DNA from: Shinisaurus crocodilurus
Lineage: Eukaryota > Chordata > Lepidosauria > Squamata > Shinisauridae
Direction of reading: 5' to 3'
DNA length: 64,000 bases
Assembly: GCA_021292165.1 (NCBI GenBank)
Contig: CM037878.1
Span: 193,501,118 to 193,565,117, forward strand
Numbering within the stretch: the first letter of the stretch is position 1; every line of letters starts with the position of its first letter. Positions 35,072 through 48,687 of the stretch are shown here, in pieces. The notes beneath the pieces were generated by a model that saw only the letters and a list, made by a program, of their open reading frames with translations, ran no database searches and was not told the DNA's origin. Made by a program: the position numbers and the translations under genes.

Positions 35072-35206
35072 CAGTGTTCTCCAACCTTGGGTCCCCAGAT
35101 GTTTTTGGCCTACAACTCCCAGCATGCCCCAGCCAGTGTAGCTGGCTGGGGCATGCTGGGAGTTGTAGGCCAAAAACATCTAGGGACCCAAGGTTGGAGA
35201 ACACTG
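35072..35206. mobile_element. 135-bp near-perfect palindrome MITE with perfect 8-bp TSD
   Basis: The left arm cagtgttctccaaccttggg...ctacaactcccagcatgccc is mirrored by the right arm almost base for base, with a loop of only a few bases at the centre (ccagtgtagctgg). The flanks ctgtaggg at 35064-35071 and 35207-35214 are identical. Arms over 60 bp would form a long hairpin in RNA or single-stranded DNA. The 8-bp duplication and CAG ends point to hAT. Confidence 0.95.
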
Positions 35207-35477
35207 CTGTAGGGGAATGAAAATAAAAGCAAGATGAAGACGAGGAGCATGGAAGAGAAAGTGGTTTAATTTCTTTTCTTTTCTTTTTTTTTAAAGCAAT
35301 GGTAATAGTTAAAATGTTACAGTTGAAGATTGTAGTGGAAATGGCTACAGTTGAATTTATAGAAATGGTGTAGCAGTACATATTACAGTTCAGCTGAGAC
35401 AGTGGAATGGTTGGAGAGGGAGATGTATTTTATTAGCTATTAATTCCAAGTCTCGCATAGTCAAGATACATTATAGG

Positions 35478-36068
35478 CAGCACAATCCTATGAGGTGGCC
35501 CGTAACCATCCGAACCTGGAGGATTACAGGCATCCTACTGAAGGCAGGAGGAGCATGGAGGATAAGATATCCTACCTGCTCCTTCCACCCTCAAAAACAT
35601 CTAGAAGGCCGTTTCAGCCAGTCTAGATGTTTTCCCCCTCCACCCGAGAAGGAGAGGCTGAGGTGCCGCCTGGATTCCTCAGAATCCGGAAGCCTCGCCC
35701 CTCCCCTCCCCGCCCTCAGGAACACCCCCTTCCCCACGAGGGAGCTGAGCACAGTCTTCCGTGCTCAGTTTCCCTCCGACACGGAACAAACCGCGCCGCT
35801 ACGAGGTGGTGTGGTGGTGCTCCAAGACACTGCAACCTCGTAAGGCAGTGTTCTCCAACCTTGGGTCCCCAGATGTTTTTGGCCTACAACTCCCAGCATG
35901 CCCCAGCCAGCTATGCTGGCTGGGGCATGCTGGGAGTTGTAGGCCAAAAACATCTGGGGACCCAAGGTTGGAGAGCCCTGGCGTAAGGGATTTACAAGCT
36001 TCCAGTGCCATCAATGTAATTTCCTATGTCCCTCCAGACAAAGTCGGAGGGACATAGGATTGCATCCT
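35478..36068. mobile_element. Probable MITE (AATCCTATG ends) containing a nested palindrome
   Basis: cacaatcctatgaggtggcc at the left and ggacataggattgcatcc at the right are approximately inverted. The interior is GC-rich and has a small stem at 36029-36053 (tgtccctcc / ggagggaca). The second palindrome MITE lies within it. Confidence 0.5.
35846..35980. mobile_element. Second 135-bp palindrome MITE with 8-bp TSD
   Basis: Same family as 35072-35206 and nearly identical in the arms. The centre is ccagctatgctgg. The flanks tcgtaagg (35838-35845) and gcgtaagg (35981-35988) match at 7 of 8. The terminal bases of the right arm have diverged (gagagccctg). Confidence 0.92.
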
Positions 36069-36069
36069 T

Positions 36070-36763
36070 TGCGAGTTAGATTTGGATGTTTTGTATATTA
36101 TCAACAGTTTACTTAATTTGTCAGTTTTCAGATATAAAGAAATGCAAAAAATAAATGTGTGGTCTCCCCCCCAATTTCTGCCATTGCCCCCACTTTTTAC
36201 CCTCTCTTGTACATCTTTTAATGAAACACTAGCCGTATGCTTTGTGAAACTACAAACCTCCCCCTCCCCACTTTCCTCAAGCACCCCCCCCTACTCCTGT
36301 CCCTTAGCTTCGCAACTCTAGAAGAAGAGCAAAGTAAAGAGAATGTCCTATTCTCTGTCCTGTTAGGGGTGTTGTGAAATGAATGTTGGATTTCTGTGAG
36401 ACCTTCAGACTAGGTGTTGCTGCAAAACTGCCGTTTGTGCTTTGCTGTCATGCTCAGAGTCAAAAGCGATTTTGACTTGTCTCTCACTGGAAGCCCCTGC
36501 CCTCTCGCCCTGCCACCACCACCTTTTTTAAAAAACAAAACTGAGCCAAGGCCATGAATGAATGTGTTCTTTTTGTTTTTCTAAAAAACATTAATCCTAG
36601 AAAGTCCAGGAGCTAACAGCAATAAATGGCAAAAGCTTACCTAAGGCAGGATTCTAACTCACATCTCTAAAAACCCTGCACAGTAATCTAAACCCTTGTA
36701 CTAAAGCATCAGGCCTAAACAAGCACATTTTTAATTACTTTTTAAAGAAAAGCTCTGCCGTGA

Positions 36764-36798
<35 letters not shown>

Positions 36799-37280
36799 GC
36801 AGCAGCCCCTTATCATTCTGGGGGCTTACTGGGCAGAATCTAGGTTTTCTGTAAGTTTGTGTGAGAACTGCCTCTGACAAATGCCAAATTACTTGGTTGG
36901 ATCCAGATTTAATAATACTTAGAGGAAAGTAACAATGGGACTTAAGCTATCTCATTGAAATCACTAGGACTTAAGCTGATTATCTTATTTCAATGGGTTT
37001 ATTCCACTGGATTTCCAAAGTTGTGCTGGTGGACACCTCTCTTGCAGTTCACCAGGCTCCCTGTCCCTCTCAATTTTAATTTTATGATTTTTTAAAAGAA
37101 TACACACACACACACACACACACACACACTTTAAACTGGGAGGTTGCCGCCTTGCTGCAAAGTGCTGCCTTCCAGCACCATTTTTATTTAGGCTCGAGTG
37201 GTTTTGTATTTTAGAGCTCAGACCTTTGTACTTAGGTTCTTGGGCAACTTACTTTTCTTTTAGTCTCACCAGTTTTCCTT
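36070..37280. other. Unassigned intronic sequence with simple repeats
   Basis: Contains (AG)n at 36768-36794, (CA)n at 37101-37130 and a decayed foldback repeat at 36895-37030 (tggatccagatttaataata ... ttccactggatttccaaag). No exon. Confidence 0.4.
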
Positions 37281-37284
37281 CTGG

Positions 37285-37475
37285 GAAATGAGTGGTTTGT
37301 GACCACACATGCCTACCATGACAGCCATTTTATAAATGAGCAAAAACAAAACAAAGAACACAAACAAACAAAAACATCTAAGGCAGCCATTTTGTGAGAG
37401 TGCCCATGCCACACTATCAAAATTTCAAATGTCCCCACCACCTCAAAAAGGTTGGGGACCCCTGGTCTACTGTAT
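37285..37475. mobile_element. Possible half of a hAT MITE
   Basis: Ends aaaggttggggacccctggtct, the usual inverse of a hAT MITE start (agaccaggggtccccaacc), with gcagccattttgtgag upstream. The other end was not identified. Confidence 0.45.
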
Positions 37476-37650
37476 GTATGGCTAAGTTTGGATCCAACCC
37501 AGTATAACTAGTTGACAGAGAATAAAGCTATAGGCCTTTCTTCCGTCCTAACCTCATTATTCACTGAAGAGACTGAGCACATGGACATTCTCAGATGCAC
37601 TCTTTTCTGTACTGCATTGTTCAGGGCTCCTAAAGGAGCAGCCAAGTTGC

Positions 37651-37810
37651 ATAGATTTCATAGATCATAGAGTTGGAAGGAGCCTACAAGGCTATCGAGT
37701 CCAACCCCCTGCTCAATGCAGAGGAGGGGTCTCCCATCCAAGTAACAACCAGGCTTGACCCTGCTTAGCTTTCCACGCTCAGACAAGCTGAGCCAGCATA
37801 AGCCACAGGC
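37651..37810 (-). mobile_element. 5S-rRNA-derived SINE with CR1-like tail
   Basis: On the minus strand the head reads gtctgagcgtggaaagctaa, gcagggtcaagcctggtt and gttacttggatgggagacc. It follows 5S rRNA through its internal promoter (box A, intermediate element, box C). After cctcctctgcattgagcagg comes ggttggactcgatagccttg, then gctccttccaactctatgat, a CR1-type 3' end. The copy at 63077-63244 has the same junction, so the chimera is a real family. Confidence 0.92.
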
Positions 37811-38210
37811 CTGTGTGATTGCATGTAACTTTCTCCAGACTTTTTTAAAAAAATATTTTGAATAAAGAGTAGCTGTGGTAGGCTGTAATCTTGAGCAAGG
37901 TACTGGCTGATGGGGTGGGATTGCTGAACCCTTTACACTTGAATCATTTCCCTACTCAAAATCACTTCTAGCATTTTTTTTTCTCTTCATATGGAAAAAA
38001 GGTACAAGGGCCAGCAGCTTTTATTTCCTTGGGGAGAAAGGAAGTGTGGCAGCAAATCTGAGTGGCAAAAATGGACCCAGTAGTCCCTCCACCACCTGGT
38101 GCTCCCTTCAAGATTGCATCTTTCTGCAGCTGATTTGCATTATATAAAAAATAAGGTTATACAAAGCTACGTGTGACATTAATTTCAATGTAGGGAGGAG
38201 AGGTAGAACA

Positions 38211-38211
<1 letters not shown>

Positions 38212-38245
<34 letters not shown>

Positions 38246-38313
38246 ACAAATTCAGCAAAACAATTGGATTCTAGTCCACCCCTAAGATATGAGAAGAATC
38301 TCACATCCCTGAT

Positions 38314-38362
<49 letters not shown>
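38212..38362. repeat. Cluster of (TC)n and (TG)n/(TGCG)n microsatellites
   Basis: (TC)n at 38212-38241 and, 75 bases on, (TG)n at about 38317-38343 passing into TGCG units. The intervening sequence is unique. Confidence 0.95.
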
Positions 38363-38364
<2 letters not shown>

Positions 38365-38369
38365 CACAC

Positions 38370-39785
38370 ACTCACTCTATGATGAGTTAAAGCAAGGGTG
38401 ATTGTGGTGTGGCATTTCTGTGCCAGTATGGGGCACTATGATCAAGGGCTAATTGCCTTTCCATTATTGTGTTACTTTAACTTTGTGAAGTCCAGTGTAG
38501 GACAGCTTCAGAATTTGGAGGCATCCCCATAGGACTGAAACTAAAAGGCTGACACCAAGCAAGAGAAAGATGAGACATATTGCTTATGTTTGGCTTCAGC
38601 TAACCTTCTAGTTAGGCCTCCTATGGAACTGCCTCATCTTCAGTCATTTGTTATGACTCCTCTCTCTGCTTTCACCTCTCTTCAATTCAGATCCATCTTT
38701 CCTCCCATTTTTCTTCATTTCTTTTATCCAAAAAGAAAAGCTGTTAAAATATACCTACATATTTTGCACTGCAGCTTCTTCTATACATACATCTAAGCTT
38801 TTCTAGTTTTTGATTCGGAATCCAGGGGGGGGGGGTACACCGACCACAAGATTTGACATGGACCTTAATTTGGACTTCAGAAAATGGCCCAATTATGCTC
38901 AGACCAATTCGGAGGCAGTCTTTTTTTTTTTACTCTGATACCAAACCCAAGTCAAGATTCAGAAATCCGAGTCTTTGTGCTTCTCATTGACTATCATGGG
39001 AAATTACAAAAAACAAAAACAAAACAGTAATAACTTCTTTCCCCCACCACCACCCTATTTGTCAGATGTACAGGGCATTTTCAGGCATAGTAGCCTCTCA
39101 GTAGGGGATTAAGCTTGCCAAATTTCATAAAAATAGGTTCAGTAGTGTTTGGCTACACACATTAAAATTTTGATTTATTTTTTTAAGGGAACCACTGATA
39201 ACATTTTTATTTCTTGGCAGAACTGTATGAAATTTGCAGGGATAGTTGCCCCTTCTGAGGGAATCAAGCCTATGTTTCAAATGAATAGGTGCAGGGACTT
39301 TTGTACCTTTATATCTTGAGAGTATCCCAAAAAAAGTATTCCTTGTGGACCATTCTTTTGAAAATGGCATAGAGGTGGGCCCAAGTAAACCTGAAAAATT
39401 TCAGAAGGATAGATGCAGCAGTGTGTGTGTGTGTGTGTGTGTGTTGATTTGCTTCTCCTTCTTTCCCCCTGGGTTTTTTTTTTGTTTTTTTTTTTACAAT
39501 TCATGTGAAAACAGCACACATCATAGAGGTGTCACCAGAAAAGAAACCTGCAAAGTTTCAGAAGGATAGATGCCGGGGCTAGTAGGGAGTTATGATGACT
39601 GAAAACCAGTTTAAGGCCTTTTTTTCATAGTGAAGTCTAGTGGCATACAAAAATGGGCATCTCAAAGTCCCATCCTTGGCCTCCCACAAGGCACAGTGAC
39701 TGGAGATCCTCTGGTAAAATATGCCCTATGTTTAGAAGGTGGACCTTGATCCCACTCCCTTCCTCCCTCCCTCTCTCATCAGCAT
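38370..39785. other. Unassigned intronic sequence
   Basis: Contains a G run at 38825-38834 and (GT)n at 39420-39443. The phrase cagaagga tagatgc is repeated (39400-39420 and 39560-39575), hinting at an old tandem structure. No exon. Confidence 0.4.
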
Positions 39786-39789
39786 TTAG

Positions 39790-40369
39790 CAGGGATGGGG
39801 ACTCGGACTCCAGGACTCGACTCGAGAGTTGGACTGAGTCCCCCCTCTGACTCGATTCAGACTCGAGTCCCAATATTTTTAATGGGACGGGACTCGAGAC
39901 CAAGGACTCTTCAACATCCCTGGGCTGTGCCAGAAGGAGTGGAGAGAAGTGTGATCGCCTGCAAAGATTTTATTTTTAAAAATCATTTTCCTAAAATGCA
40001 ACCGTTCAGACATTTTGGGTTTGGCTGCCTCTGCCTGCCTGTTTGGGGTTCCCTGCCTCCTCTGCCTGCCTGGTTATTTTTATTTTGGGTTTGTCTGCCT
40101 GGTCTGTTCTTGTCAAAATCAGCCGCAGAGTTTTGAAATAAAAAGGCACACTTGTGCCTAGAATTTATTTAAGCCACACATCTGAAGTAGCCTTATTTTG
40201 TTGGGGGGAAAACCCCATTGATTTTAATAGGAACTCGTGGAGTCAGCTTTGGGAGTGACTCATGACTTGTGAATCACCATTTTGGACCAAGGACTCGGAC
40301 TCGAGACTTGGGCCTAAAGACTCGTGACTCGACTCGTGACTCGAGACCAAGGACTCTTCAACATCCCTG
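39790..40369. mobile_element. 580-bp hAT MITE with GACTCG subterminal repeats and perfect TSD
   Basis: Starts CAGGGATGGGGACTCGGACTC and ends CAACATCCCTG; the flanks gcatttag at 39782-39789 and 40370-40377 are identical. ACTCG/CGAGT motifs are dense at both ends (39800-39905 and 40285-40345). A 30-bp end block, gagaccaaggactcttcaac onward, occurs twice, at 39895-39922 and 40344-40369. The first ends at an internal catccctg, so an older, shorter element may be nested inside. No coding capacity. Confidence 0.93.
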
Positions 40370-40559
40370 GCATTTAGTGATGAGAAATAGCAAAAGACAC
40401 TATTTCTGGAGACGTCTTCCCAAAGCCCAGTTCCAGAAGAAAGACTCATGTGGTGTCCAGCTTCACTTCTGGTCGCTTCGGAGGGAAGCCGGCTTCACTT
40501 CTGGAAGCATCAGAAGCAGTCCAAAAGGGCCCAATTCTACTCAGGCTTCAGCCAAATCC

Positions 40560-40715
40560 TACACACATCCCTAACTTTGTCTCCCTCTGTGTTTTTTGTA
40601 CCTATGCCTTAACTTCCTATCGTGTTGGCTGATTTTAGATTCTTAGCCTGCAGGCAGGGAATCTTCTTTTTAAAAATGTATTGTACAGCGCCTAGTCATT
40701 TCTGGAGTCATAAAT
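40560..40715 (+). mobile_element. LINE 3' tail fragment
   Basis: Carries gattttagattcttagcctg, caggcagggaat...tgtattgtacagcgcctag and ends taaataaa. It is related to the tails at 33226 and 53185, more diverged, and is followed directly by (GGA)n at 40720-40756. Confidence 0.6.
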
Positions 40716-40719
40716 AAAA

Positions 40720-40756
40720 GAGGAGGAGGAGGAGGAGGAGGAGGAGGAGGAGGAGG
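40720..40756. repeat. (GGA)n microsatellite
   Basis: About 12 units, probably grown from the 3' end of the preceding LINE tail. Confidence 0.95.
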
Positions 40757-40759
40757 TGG

Positions 40760-43245
40760 TGGAGGAATGTGACTACAGGTTGAATTTCTTGCACCTGTCC
40801 CTTGGGAAACATAGCAGTTTAAACTATGGTTTGTTAGAAAAAGCCAGGATCAAACCGTGGTTTCAGTTCCTGGCTTGTTCACTAACTAGAATTTAAACAA
40901 ACCACAATAATTTCCCCTGTTCCACACATAATGGGGGAAGCTGTTTAAAAGCAGAAGGAAAGGCTTCTGAACTCCTGCTCACCGCTATAAAAAAGAAAGG
41001 GAGGGGAGGAGGGAGCATCCGGACTTGAGGCTCTTGGAGGCTCATTCATGTAGCTGGAACCCACAAACTAAAAATAAAATAAATACACAGCCTAATAGCT
41101 GCTATACTCCAGCACCAAGGCCAGTAGGATATGTTTCCCTGCCGATGTATTTGAATATGCTGTCAGGTCATCCTGGATGAGCTCATGATTCTTAATCTTC
41201 ATTTTCCTTCATTCTGAGCTTTACTGTTCAGGTTACAGAATTGTCACACTACAGATTGTTAAGTGAAGTTGAGACCATAATTAGATAATACCTCTCATGT
41301 CGTGGGCCAGGGCTCAGATGACTAAGCAACTTGTGTGAAGCCTAGAGGCATACTAAATCCAGAGTCAGTTGAGGTGAAAATGATAAACAGATTATATCTA
41401 GAAGGGAGGGGGGGGGGAAATCTACTGAGCTGTGACATATAGAGGACATCACACTATAAACAGAAGCTCAGGCAAGTCTCCAAAGCAAGAGGGCTGAAAC
41501 AGGAAAGGGAGACCTGTCCGCCATGGAGTAAAAGAGGAGTCTCCTAGGGTCAAGCATTCTGGCAGCCAAATCCAAAGTGCAGATGAAAAGGTGAGTGCCC
41601 TTCCATGCAGAATGACTTATCTTCATCCCCAGAAATGACAATAGCTGTCTGTGTATGCTTGTCTATTCCCAGATGAAAAAGATGCCAATTTCTGATTGAT
41701 CCACGATGCCAAACATCAAAAGGTGTGGGCTATATACAGATGCCTATCCTGGGAACAAAAGCATGTCATCATCTTTCCCGGTAATGTCATCTTCATCCTC
41801 AGCTTCCTGGTTCAAAAGAGCAGGCTTGCAAGGCTTTTTTGTTTGATCATGAAATGCAGCAATATTTTTCCCTTGTAACAAATAAATAGAGGATGAGGTG
41901 AACAGTCTGACATCAGTTGAAGGAGAAACAATCCCATTGACACTTCCATATTCATGTTTATGCTGTCCAGAAGTAGCTTTTTGCCTTTGTTTGCTGCCAA
42001 CACCTGGATGTGACCTACCCAGGGTAGTATTCTTGGCTGCTGCCAGGAGTGGGAAGGCTGGACTTGCTCTCTTTTTTCCTTACTCAGCAGCTCTCTCTTT
42101 TCTCATTTTGTATAAACAGCAAGCCAAGCTGTTGAGCATGAACCACAGTGTCATCCTCTTTGCCCAGCTATTAAGTGAAGCATCTTGGAAAACTCATGTG
42201 CAGCTAGATATCAGGCATGGATATCAGGGTAGGGGGGAAGACCAAGAAGGGAGTCTGAAACAAAATCATGTAGAGCCCTATTGCCCCCAAATCAATCTAA
42301 GTAGGTTCAAGCACAGGATACATTCACATAGTAAAATAAGTAAAATAAGCCCTATACAGCTGTGTTCCAAGTATGTTGTTTGTCATGGAAGTATACATCA
42401 CACCGGAAAAGAAATAAACCTATAGTAGATAAGCTGCTACATACTGCATGTGCTTGCCCAAATTCCCCCATCTTTAGTGCCTTCACATCAGTTATCCATC
42501 CGTCAGTTTGCATTCAGTGACATGCCCCTAGGAAAACAAAAAGAACTCGGATCCCTAAGTTTCAAGAAGGAATTCCACCAGGAACTTGGAAATCAGTGAC
42601 TTGGAAAGGCTCCCAAGCTTTACATACAGTAGGTCATCTGAATGTTCAAGTCTTAAATAGCCCTCCCTTGGTATCTTGTGAAAGTGTGACCTTCCCAAAA
42701 TCCCACTGATCATTCACAGCGGAAAGGACAATTATTTCTGTTTGGTCACCTCTTTAGTAATAGTGCATTAAACAAGCTTTGGAACATTTTCCCTGGGCAA
42801 AGGTGTTCAAGAAAAAAGAAGAAGGCACTTTTGTTACATGCCCAAGCTGTTGTTACCTGAATTTGTCTGTAGCTCTTTAAAAAACAAAAATGTAGAATAT
42901 CATGCTAAACAGATTAGAAAACAGCTTAGCTCAGAGACCTTAGGTTACTGTGAATGAACTGAATCAATCTGCCATAACCCTCTGCAAATAAATCATGGGG
43001 GTGTGTGTGGATGGGATACAAGTATCCCTTTCAGCACTTCCATTTACACACACACACACACACACACACACTTCTTAATTTTTCCCTCTTCTGGCTTCAT
43101 ATAGTTATCTACAAGTTCACCGTTTTCATAATAGTTATGATAAAAGTTCATAGTTATTTAGGCATTTGCCTAAATCATGCTGCAAAATGACACTGCAAAT
43201 ATGAGATTCTCTGAATAAGAAGGAACTTTCTCTGAACTTGTGGTG
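40760..43245. other. Unassigned intronic sequence
   Basis: Around 40810-41060 is a block with phrases of a lizard repeat (taaactatggtttgtt, accgtggtttcagtt...ctggcttgttcactaac). (AC)n at 43048-43071. No exon. Confidence 0.4.
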
Positions 43246-43259
43246 TACTAGGTTCATGA

Positions 43260-44011
43260 ACACTCATGAAACATAGAGTGTTCGAGGATCGGGATATTTG
43301 TAAGAAGACCAAAACACTGGTTTATGAAGCCATTGTATTACCAACTTTATTGTATGCCTGCGAAACATGGACTATCTATAAACGTCACTTCCACCTCCTT
43401 GAAAGGTTTCATCAACGTTGCCTCCGGAAAATCCTGCAAATTACTTGGGAAGATAGGCGAACAAATGTCAGTGTACTGGAAGAAGCAAAGACTACTAGCA
43501 TTGAAAAAAGATCCTTCAACGCCAACTTCATGGATCGGTCATGTTGTTCGAATGCCTGACTGCCGTCTCCCAAAGCAGTTACTTTACTCCCAACTCAAGG
43601 ATGGAAAGCGGAATATCGGTGGTCAATATAAGAGGTTTAAAGATGTTCATAAGGCTAATCTAAAAAAATGCAATATAAACATCGAAAACTGGGAAGCTCT
43701 GGCCCATGAACGATCTAAATGGAGGTTGGCCTTTCACAAAGGTTCCATGGACTTTGAAGAAGCCCGAGTGCAAGGTGAAAGGGAGAAACGTGCTAAGCGA
43801 AAAGCACGTCAAATGAACCCTTTACAGGACCATCTTCTATCTGGTAACCTGTGTCCTCACTGTGGGAAGCTGTGTGGATCTAGAATTGGCCTCCACAGTC
43901 ACTTACGGACCCATCGCTAGAGTCTACACAATCTTCTTTAGAATTTCCTCCTTTTATCCCGGAAGACAATCTTACTCGGTCACGAGTGATCGCCTGATGA
44001 TGATGATGATG
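43260..44011 (+). mobile_element. Second, more truncated copy of the zinc-finger LINE
   Basis: Matches 17493-18233 with about five differences in 740 bases, plus two extra GAT units at the 3' end. Flanked by the 10-bp repeat aggttcatga (43250-43259 and 44012-44021). Six bases (acactc, 43260-43265) between the duplication and the first matching base are not from the LINE. Two single-base deletions near 43509 and 43530 shift the reading frame out and then further, so the frame is broken although the C-terminal zinc-finger part remains open to 43920. Confidence 0.95.
43266..43920 (+). pseudogene. Frameshifted reverse-transcriptase C-terminus (LINE copy 2)
   Basis: Begins at the MKHRVFEDRD region, equal to about residue 352 of the copy at 16439. 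It reads normally to TTSIEK, is frameshifted at the run of A by loss of one T, and continues in another frame from GHVVRMPDCR to the CPHC...HLRTH finger. No polymerase motifs are present (palm domain missing), so it has no function of its own. Confidence 0.93.
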
Positions 44012-44021
44012 AGGTTCATGA

Positions 44022-46544
<2,523 letters not shown>

Positions 46545-46549
46545 CTGTG

Positions 46550-48155
46550 GGGGTGGGGGGAAAGGGGGAGGAAAGAGTAATTTACCAAGGAAAATAGAAT
46601 AAGGAGCAAAAGATAGTTTTGCTCAGGCAGGGAAAAAAGCCCCCAAATGAGTGTGGTATGTGCCTCAGCAGCCTGACCATAGACAGATCCCAGTGACGCA
46701 AAAAGTAAGCGAGATCTTGTGCCTAAAGCCCATCCCTTGGCTCCGCTCCACTTTTGATGCTGATGTCACTATCCAAGAAGAAGAGATGGCAAGATGCCCA
46801 CCATTACTCTGCTACATTGGCACAGTGACTCCTTCCAGTTAACTCCGGCATGATGGATAAACCTGAGCGAAAAGAAAAAGAAGGAAGAAAAGAATTAGCA
46901 TACATTTATCTATCCGATAATCTCAAAAACTACATTTGTTTTCCAATGATTTCATCACCTTCATCCATTTCTGTGAAATTAGCACCACACTACATGAAAA
47001 GACTATACGGCCATTTAAGGCTGTGGGAAAGGAATCCCCAATGCCTATCAGTCCAGTGGGGCACACAAACTCGTGAGACATGCTTTGGTAGCAGCAGCAT
47101 TAAACTGAAACTGTTATCTCCACCCGGCAGTGACATGGCACATTTCATTTCCCAGCACCTATACAACTCGCTGCAGAAATCATCTCCATATGTGTAAAAT
47201 AAATTTTAAAATCTGTGAACCTGAAGAAAGGTTGTAAAGAGATTGAACTGAACAATGTAGAATTTACTACATTGTTAACTACGTATTTATTTACACTGCT
47301 GCCTCAGAGTTGCTCAGGCAACATGCCCTGGGTTTTCCCCATTTTAACTCACAATGACCCTGTGAAGTAGGTCTGGTTGCATGTGTGACTACATAAGGTC
47401 AGTCAGCAATGTTCATGGCTGAGGGAGACTTTGAATCCAGCTGCCCTAGTTCCAACACCTGAAGCTCAATACTTCTAGTTTAGCACACTGGGTCCACATT
47501 CATATTGTTTACGCATATGACACGAAATGCACTTTCGCTCCTTGCCTGTGTCATGCAAATGTAAAACTATCATTGGATAAAGTGGACATGTGATGTGGCT
47601 TATTTCTTTTGCTTATTATCTGTTAACAACATCCACACGTGTACACAAACAGTGAAAGACAAGCTCTAAGGTCCTTTTAGTTTCATGTGCGAAAAACAAA
47701 CTGGGAACAGGCTACAGCTATAAGGATACCACATGTTTATTTGCTCATATCTGCACAACAAGCTGTTCTTCAAGGTACAGAACAGAAGCTGGTTAAAAAG
47801 TTGGCCACCCTATCTGTAGGTCTAGCATTTACAGTGCTACAGAAGCATGGTTAACTGGGCCTTTCGTAACCTCAGGTCATCTTTTCTGCCTCAGTTAAAG
47901 CATGATATGAGCCTTGTTCTACAGGTGCTGGGCTAAACCTCTTTTTTTGACTGTGGCACTTCAAGCTGAAGATGACAGCTCACAATGACTAAATGCTCCT
48001 CCACAGAGCTGTGGAGCAGAACCCTCCCCACCCCCCGCACATAGACATTTAGTATGTCAGAGAGAAGGCTGGACTAAAACCCTGTCCCATGGCATATAGT
48101 TTCTATGTGTAGAGAATTGTTGTTGTTATTGTTGTTATTATTTATGGAGGACTAC
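46550..48155. other. Mostly unassigned sequence upstream of the exon
   Basis: Includes a decayed tRNA-SINE/MIR-like piece on the minus strand at about 47285-47480 (cattttaactcacaatgaccctgtgaag...). No additional exon recognised. Any noncoding first exon of NLGN4 could not be identified without transcript data. Confidence 0.45.
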
Positions 48156-48159
48156 GGTA

Positions 48160-48350
48160 TTCATAGGACTCTGTCTTATACTGAGTCATGACGATTGGTC
48201 CATCTACCTCTGTATTGCCTACACTGATCGGCAACAGCTCTCCAGAGTTTCAGACAGGAGTCTTTGTCAGCCTAACTGGAGGTGCCGGGGATTGAACCTG
48301 AGACCCTTTGCATGCAAAGCATATGCTCTACCACTGAGCTTTGGCCCGGA
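48160..48350 (-). mobile_element. tRNA-Ala-derived SINE
   Basis: On the minus strand: gggccaaagctcagtggtag, agcatatgctttgcatgcaa, aggttcaatccccggcacct. This is a tRNA-Ala-like head with anticodon-loop region TTTGCAT and intact A and B boxes. The body is gactcctgtctgaaactctg, then ggtagatggaccaatcgtca and gactcagtataagacag. It is not a functional tRNA gene: the sequence continues into SINE body without a 3' stem partner. Confidence 0.88.
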
Positions 48351-48361
48351 CGTAAGTAAGG

Positions 48362-48687
48362 CAGGGATGGGGAATGTGTGACCCTCCAGATGTTGTTGGA
48401 GACTGCAACTCCCACCACCCCTATGCTGGCTAGGGCTGATGTGAGTTGTAGTCCAACAACCAGTGGAGGCTGGTGGCTCCAGTGTCAGTGGGGCCGTGTA
48501 TCCACTCTGGGCTTTAGACTGAACTTTAAAGGAGCTATCCATGGTGCTGAAACTGATCCCCTATCCACCAAGCTAGGTTCAGCACCATGGATAGCTCTGT
48601 AAAAGTCCAGACTACAACCTGGAGTGGATACACAGCCACCACCAGCTTCCACTGTCAACAACATCTGGAGGTTCCACACATTTCCTG
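48362..48687. mobile_element. Foldback hAT MITE (outer element of a nest)
   Basis: Left arm cagggatggggaatgtgtg...cctccagatgttgttgg, right arm ccaacaacatctggagg...cacacatttcctg. The middle has the actcccacca...ctatgctggctagggctg...gagttgtagtcc signature of the palindrome family. It is interrupted by another MITE at 48461-48654. Confidence 0.85.
48461..48654. mobile_element. Foldback hAT MITE nested in another MITE
   Basis: Ends CAGTGGAGGCTGGTGG and CCACCAGCTTCCACTG. Flanks ccaacaac (48453-48460) and tcaacaac (48655-48662) match at 7 of 8 and lie inside the right arm of the outer element. Same family as 5497-5747, including the gctatccatgg / ccatggatagc inner stem. Confidence 0.92.

Noticed and set aside
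48290..48350. tRNA-Ala gene on the minus strand
   Set aside because: The tRNA-like part lacks a proper acceptor stem pair and continues into a SINE body.
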